Assembly (NCBI GenBank): GCA_037127315.1
Contig: JBBBDQ010000346.1
Span: forward strand, 3,971,001 to 4,035,000
Length of the DNA stretch: 64,000 nt
Direction of reading: 5' to 3'
Origin: Ascarosepion bandense
Taxonomy: Eukaryota > Mollusca > Cephalopoda > Sepiida > Sepiidae
Shown here: positions 60,230 through 64,000 of the stretch, one piece after another
How the letters are laid out: each line of letters starts with the position of its first letter
How positions within the stretch are numbered: position 1 is the stretch's first letter
Position numbers and translations under genes: made by a program
Notes under the pieces: generated by a model
Seen by the model: only the letters and a program-made list of their open reading frames with translations
The model's database searches: none
Told to the model about the DNA's origin: nothing

Positions 60230-60267
<38 letters not shown>

Positions 60268-60282
60268 CCCTCATCTCTTCAC

Positions 60283-60328
<46 letters not shown>

Positions 60329-60359
60329 GCATTGTTCATTATCTATCTATACACTATTC

Positions 60360-60398
<39 letters not shown>

Positions 60399-60414
60399 CT
60401 CCTCATCTCTTCAC

Positions 60415-60460
<46 letters not shown>

Positions 60461-60491
60461 GCACTGTTCATTATCTATCTATACACTATTC

Positions 60492-60538
<47 letters not shown>

Positions 60539-60549
60539 CAGTCTGTTCA

Positions 60550-60585
<36 letters not shown>

Positions 60586-60600
60586 CCTATCATCTCTTCA

Positions 60601-60655
<55 letters not shown>

Positions 60656-60686
60656 GCACTGTTCATTATCTATCTATACACTATTC

Positions 60687-60737
<51 letters not shown>

Positions 60738-60742
60738 CAGTC
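60215..60742. repeat. (TATC)n field with higher-order units
   Basis: TATC arrays separated by CATTGTTCATTATC-type spacers (GCA-TGTTCATTATCTATC and ACACTATTCATTATC) at 60329, 60461 and 60656, and CTCATCTCTTCACATC/CATCTCTTCATATC spacers. The YLSI-repeat frames are artefacts. Confidence 0.96.
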
Positions 60743-60744
60743 AA

Positions 60745-61180
60745 TTAACATGTGTCTATTTATTTGTTGCAGGCAAGTCGTACAACCTTATATATCTGTA
60801 TATATATTGCCTTTTTTTTTATATATGTCCGCAAATGTATATTATTGTCATAATTAGTTAGCTGCGTAGAGTTATGTTTGAATAATAATTCTATTTTTCT
60901 GGTTGGACATATATAAGTTGTGCGGATGTGTGTATATTTGTTTAAAGTGTATATATTATTTAATGTTTTTTCCTCACTTATCTATACTTATTCTTTAATT
61001 TAATCCAATTTTTTATTAATATCTTTTTTCTTAAAAAAAAAAACCCCGCAAATAATATGGACTTCTGTACTATTTCTATAGTTTAATCCAGTATGTCGAA
61101 ATTTAAATAACGTATTGTTCAGGTTTCAATCAGCAGCTAAAGATTACCTTATACACGAAACTCAGAACTGCAGAGGAGAG
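60745..61180. other. unassigned AT-rich DNA
   Basis: No recognised element. Confidence 0.4.
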
Positions 61181-61184
61181 AGAA

Positions 61185-61267
<83 letters not shown>

Positions 61268-61432
61268 CATATATATATGTGTGTGTGTGTGTTTCTATAT
61301 ATATATATGTGTGTGTGTGTGTTCATATATATTTATATATATATATGCGTGTGTCTTCATATAAATATATATATATGTGAGTGCTCATATATATATATGT
61401 GTGTGTGTGTATGTGTGTGTGTGTATGTATGT
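61181..61432. repeat. (TA)n(TG)n with repeated TATATA-TGTGTG blocks
   Basis: TA and TG tracts alternate in blocks of about 50 bp with TTCATATATA boundaries. Confidence 0.95.
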
Positions 61433-61612
61433 GAAAAGATGCTGAAAAGTTCTTGGTCTTGCCCTTTTCCGATAATTCATACAACTGGGCAAACTTCAAA
61501 AGTTATTCTGGAATCATTTCATAGTCAGGCTAGGAAATTTTCAGCAATATGTTCGGGTTTGCGTATATACATACATACTTCCATACATACATACATGAAC
61601 ACACACGCATAT

Positions 61613-61622
61613 ATATATATAT

Positions 61623-61665
<43 letters not shown>

Positions 61666-61676
61666 TGAATTAATTG

Positions 61677-61737
<61 letters not shown>

Positions 61738-61738
61738 T
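61613..61738. repeat. (TAGA)n array
   Basis: Two GATA arrays separated by ATGAATTAATTGAGATAG. Confidence 0.96.
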
Positions 61739-61739
61739 T

Positions 61740-62200
61740 GCTTCTTTGCTTGTTGAAAGGTTTGTTTCAATGAATATGAAGCAATGGGCATGCGTGTATG
61801 ACAGAAGAAAGGGAAGTAGATGGCGATGAAGTAGAATGATGGCGGGGTTCTGATCGAGCAGGCGGGAAAATGCTGGTAGTCGATCAGGCAAGCGGGGACG
61901 AGAGATACGATGAATGATTTGGTGGTATTGTTTGCCGGATGGCTCCCGTCCATCGCTACAACGGCCACGTAAACTGCAGTCAGCAAGGAGAAATTGCTTG
62001 TCCATTATTTAGACGTTGACTGGACAGAAAAGTAAATTGTACGTTCGTCCAATAGACACGCTGATGATAGCCGTCAGAGTATCTGTTCAGGAGAGATGGT
62101 TACGAGGAGCGTTGGCTAGTCAAGAATAATTGTTTCTACGCGTAAAAGCCTTTTTCGTTGATGGTGTGTTCCATGCGCCAGGGAATAGAAAATAAGTGAG
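61740..62200. other. unassigned GC-richer segment
   Basis: About 450 bp of more balanced composition, with frames of 153 and 111 aa on the minus strand that begin here and run into TATC repeats. One reads SLRGRCSDGREPSGKQYHQI, without a domain I know. It may be part of an LTR or other element. Confidence 0.35.
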
Positions 62201-62300
62201 GGAAGAGGAGAAGAAAAGGGGGAGAGTAGGAGAGAGAGTGAGAGAGAGAGAGAGTAAAAGAGAGAAAGAGAGAGTAAAAGAGAGAAAGAGAGAGAATTCA
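62201..62300. repeat. (GA)n-rich tract
   Basis: AGAGAGAGTAAAAGAGAGAAAG-type degenerate repeats. Confidence 0.85.
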
Positions 62301-62476
62301 AGAATAAATAGAGATAGCGTTTAATCATGCAAATGAGAAAGAAAGAGTAGGGAATTGACGAAGAGAGTGAAGTTTTGATGGAGAAGGAAGAAAGAGATGT
62401 CACGAGAAAGAAATAAAATTGGGTACTTGTAAAATTAGGGTTCACTATGAATAGATTGAAATATATGAGTAATAAA

Positions 62477-62832
62477 CAAGATGACTGAAAAGTAACTCCC
62501 TATTTTATGTATGGGAGGCCAACCAGGAGTCCTGACTTAACAGCCTGCCACTTTTTTCTTTGGGGGATTGGTTAAAGTAGAAAATCTACTTTACCAAAAT
62601 AAGACTTTGGAAGAACTTGATGAAGAAGTTAGGTTTTCCATACCACAAGAGTTCCTGATGAAATCGGTTGACGCGATTTCTGGGCGGCCCGAGAAGCTGG
62701 TAGCAAATTCTAGTGCCCGTTCGAATTTTAAGTAAAACCTCATGCTAATCGATTTCCTTTCATGTTCATTTATTGTAAAAATTATATTTAAGATCGAAAT
62801 TATGAACCGAAAGTTACTTTTCAATCAGCCTG
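62477..62832 (+). mobile_element. mariner-like deletion derivative with terminal inverted repeats
   Basis: The left end GATGACTGAAAAGTAACTCC (62479-62498) and the complement of the right end (GCTGATTGAAAAGTAACTTT) match over about 17 bases. Between them only the transposase C-terminus remains: GRPTRSPDLTACHFFLWG, with the DDE-type catalytic SPDL block, then PEKLVANSSARSNFK-like residues. About 350 bp, non-autonomous. A flanking TA duplication is not evident. Confidence 0.72.
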
Positions 62833-62934
62833 TCTGTTTCCATATATTTCATTTATGCAATGTAATTATTCAAATGAGGTGTCAATTACGCCACCAATTT
62901 TGACTTGAGTTGGAGATAAGAAGAAGTGGATTCA

Positions 62935-63008
62935 TACATTTTCCAAAGGGTATTTGCATGTAAATAAATAGAACGAACGTAACTGGAACTCGAACTTGGT
63001 TGCCGATT
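62935..63008 (-). mobile_element. SINE family A fragment
   Basis: TTTTCCAAAGGGTATTTGCA and ACTGGAACTCGAACTTGGTT match the B-box to body part of the family on the minus strand. Confidence 0.6.
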
Positions 63009-63017
63009 CATGTAACT

Positions 63018-63120
63018 GGTTGCGAAATCTGGTGCCCATATCGAGTTTGAAATAAAACCTGGTGCTAAACGTTTTCCTCTCATATTCATTCGTTGTATGA
63101 AATACAGTTAAATAAATTAT
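63018..63120 (+). mobile_element. second copy of the mariner-like 3' part
   Basis: GGTTGCGAAATCTGGTGCCC, GTTTGAAATAAAACCTGGTG and TCCTCTCATATTCATTCGTT correspond to 62697-62780 of the neighbouring element. Confidence 0.6.
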
Positions 63121-63152
63121 AAGTATTTTAAAATACCTTTATATATATATAT

Positions 63153-63239
63153 TCATCCACAGACAGATTCGTTTCGCTGTATCACAACTCATCAGTACGG
63201 TTAGACAGCCGATTGCTTTTTACCCAGGATTGAAAACCG

Positions 63240-63240
<1 letters not shown>
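63153..63240 (-). mobile_element. HH2 hammerhead/tRNA-like fragment
   Basis: The minus strand holds TTTTCAATCCTGGGTAAAAA, GCAATCGGCTGTCTAACCGT and the complete hammerhead. The tRNA-like head 5' of the B-box is replaced by (CA)n/(TG)n. Confidence 0.75.
63157..63200 (-). ncRNA. hammerhead ribozyme of HH2, best-preserved copy
   Basis: Minus strand: CCGTA (stem I), CTGATGA, stem II GTTGT-GAT-ACAGC (5 pairs, one wobble), GAAA, stem III ACG...TGT (3 pairs, 4-nt loop), cleavage C, TGTGG (stem I, two wobbles). All core nucleotides are consensus. Stability is lower than in the HH1 copies. Confidence 0.75.

Positions 63241-63334
<94 letters not shown>
63238..63334. repeat. (CA)n(TA)n
   Basis: A compound microsatellite. 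Confidence 0.97.
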
Positions 63335-63335
<1 letters not shown>

Positions 63336-63349
63336 ACTGATTGATTGAT

Positions 63350-63475
63350 TGTTTAATTACTTAGTTTTTGGTCATAATAAAATTAGACCAGTGCACATTT
63401 GTAATAAAAAGTGTTCAATACAATTATATTGTAGAACTTTCGAATATTTTCCATTTAATAACTCGTTCACAAATA
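63350..63475 (-). mobile_element. dispersed repeat G, third copy
   Basis: GGTCATAATAAAATTAGACC, AAAAGTGTTCAATACAATTA, TATTGTAGAACTTTCGAATA and AATAACTCGTTCACAAATAG; colinear with 6332-6440. Confidence 0.6.
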
Positions 63476-63501
63476 GAAAAAAATATATATATTTACAAAT
63501 G

Positions 63502-63504
<3 letters not shown>

Positions 63505-63552
<48 letters not shown>

Positions 63553-63598
63553 GTGTGTGTGTATGTGTGTGTATACACGCGCGTGTGTGTGCGTCCAC
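63505..63598. repeat. (TA)n(TG)n with CGCG interruption
   Basis: TA, then TG, then TATACACGCGCGTGTGTGTG, a near palindrome. Confidence 0.95.
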
Positions 63599-63599
63599 G

Positions 63600-63855
63600 C
63601 AGAGGTATGGGTGAAGACATACGGATAGACATATCTGATATTTATCTCACATAGGCCAAAGCCGATGCGAGGGAAGTTAAAGAATATTAAGCCCAAGCCC
63701 TAGCATACTTTCTCCCAGGAAGTGCCGCTTTGGGAGGTGGCTGGGTGCGTGCCTTAGGCGTCTCCAAAAGAGAAAGTGCGGAGGAGATTAGGCAACTTTC
63801 TCACCTTATTACCATTAAACCCAATTTAAACTTTGGTCTTGTGTCACATTCGGAA
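63600..63855. other. unassigned DNA
   Basis: CTTTCTCCCAGGAAGTGCCG and GTCTCCAAAAGAGAAAGTGC are relatively GC-rich; no homology recognised. Confidence 0.35.
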
Positions 63856-63857
63856 TA

Positions 63858-63890
63858 ACACACACACACACACACACAGACACAGACACA

Positions 63891-63932
<42 letters not shown>
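63858..63932. repeat. (CA)n with (CAGA) interruptions
   Basis: A CA array near the window end. Confidence 0.96.
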
Positions 63933-63933
<1 letters not shown>

Positions 63934-64000
63934 TTATTTGTATATGAAAAACCGAATACAATTTAAGTGTTATGAATAGACTTAGATAAATAATCTACAT

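Overview
The window is eukaryotic, AT-rich, non-coding and packed with repeats. I found no convincing host protein-coding gene, no intact rRNA or tRNA gene and no spliced gene model. Long (TA)n, (CA)n and (TATC)n microsatellites, dense tRNA-derived SINEs, Penelope-like and R4/Dong-like retroelements and non-autonomous Helitrons together suggest a lophotrochozoan. A coleoid cephalopod (octopus-like) genome is my best guess. That is inference from repeat style, not from a species-diagnostic gene.

Layout. 0-7 kb: a tRNA-derived SINE (called A here), a 5'-truncated LINE on the minus strand, two SINEs with textbook hammerhead ribozymes in opposite orientation (2.7-3.25 kb), and a Penelope-like remnant with a GIY-YIG endonuclease (3.9-4.6 kb). 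7.7-10.9 kb: a polypyrimidine tract of about 2.3 kb split by Helitron sequence. 11.5-16.7 kb: LINE 3' ends, nested SINEs, Helitron copies and a second Penelope-type remnant. 17.2-19.6 kb: a (TATC)n field with higher-order structure. 21.4-29.7 kb: 5S-derived SINE sequence, a five-unit satellite, a 161-bp-arm palindrome flanked by inverted LTR-like ends, and LINEs interrupted by SINEs. 30-38 kb: Helitrons, LINE fragments, a tandem pair of hammerhead/tRNA units and a 36.4-37.2 kb satellite. 38-39.4 kb: a third Penelope-like remnant. 44-50 kb: another hammerhead tandem, a 5S-tRNA SINE and a 3-kb decayed R4/Dong-like LINE. 50.8-52 kb: polypurine DNA with a triplicated unit. 54.7-57.2 kb: two more Dong-like 3' ends sitting in (TAA)n. 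57.2-64 kb: 5S-tRNA SINE, Helitron, mariner relics, two palindromes, (TATC)n and another hammerhead unit.

How the parts fit. The window shows several retrotransposition partnerships. SINE B shares its 3' tail with a LINE present in at least five pieces, so that LINE probably mobilised it. Two other tRNA-derived families carry hammerhead ribozymes, and one occurs as head-to-tail units with periods of 287 and 306 bp, the arrangement expected of retrozyme/Sm-alpha-like elements. A 5S rRNA head fused to a tRNA-like region recurs three or four times. The Dong-like LINE sits against (TAA)n. The best candidate for an undescribed system is the pair of hammerhead-bearing SINE families.

Most copies are decayed; open frames outside the retroelement remnants are low-complexity artefacts. 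Clade names come from motif recognition by eye and need database confirmation.
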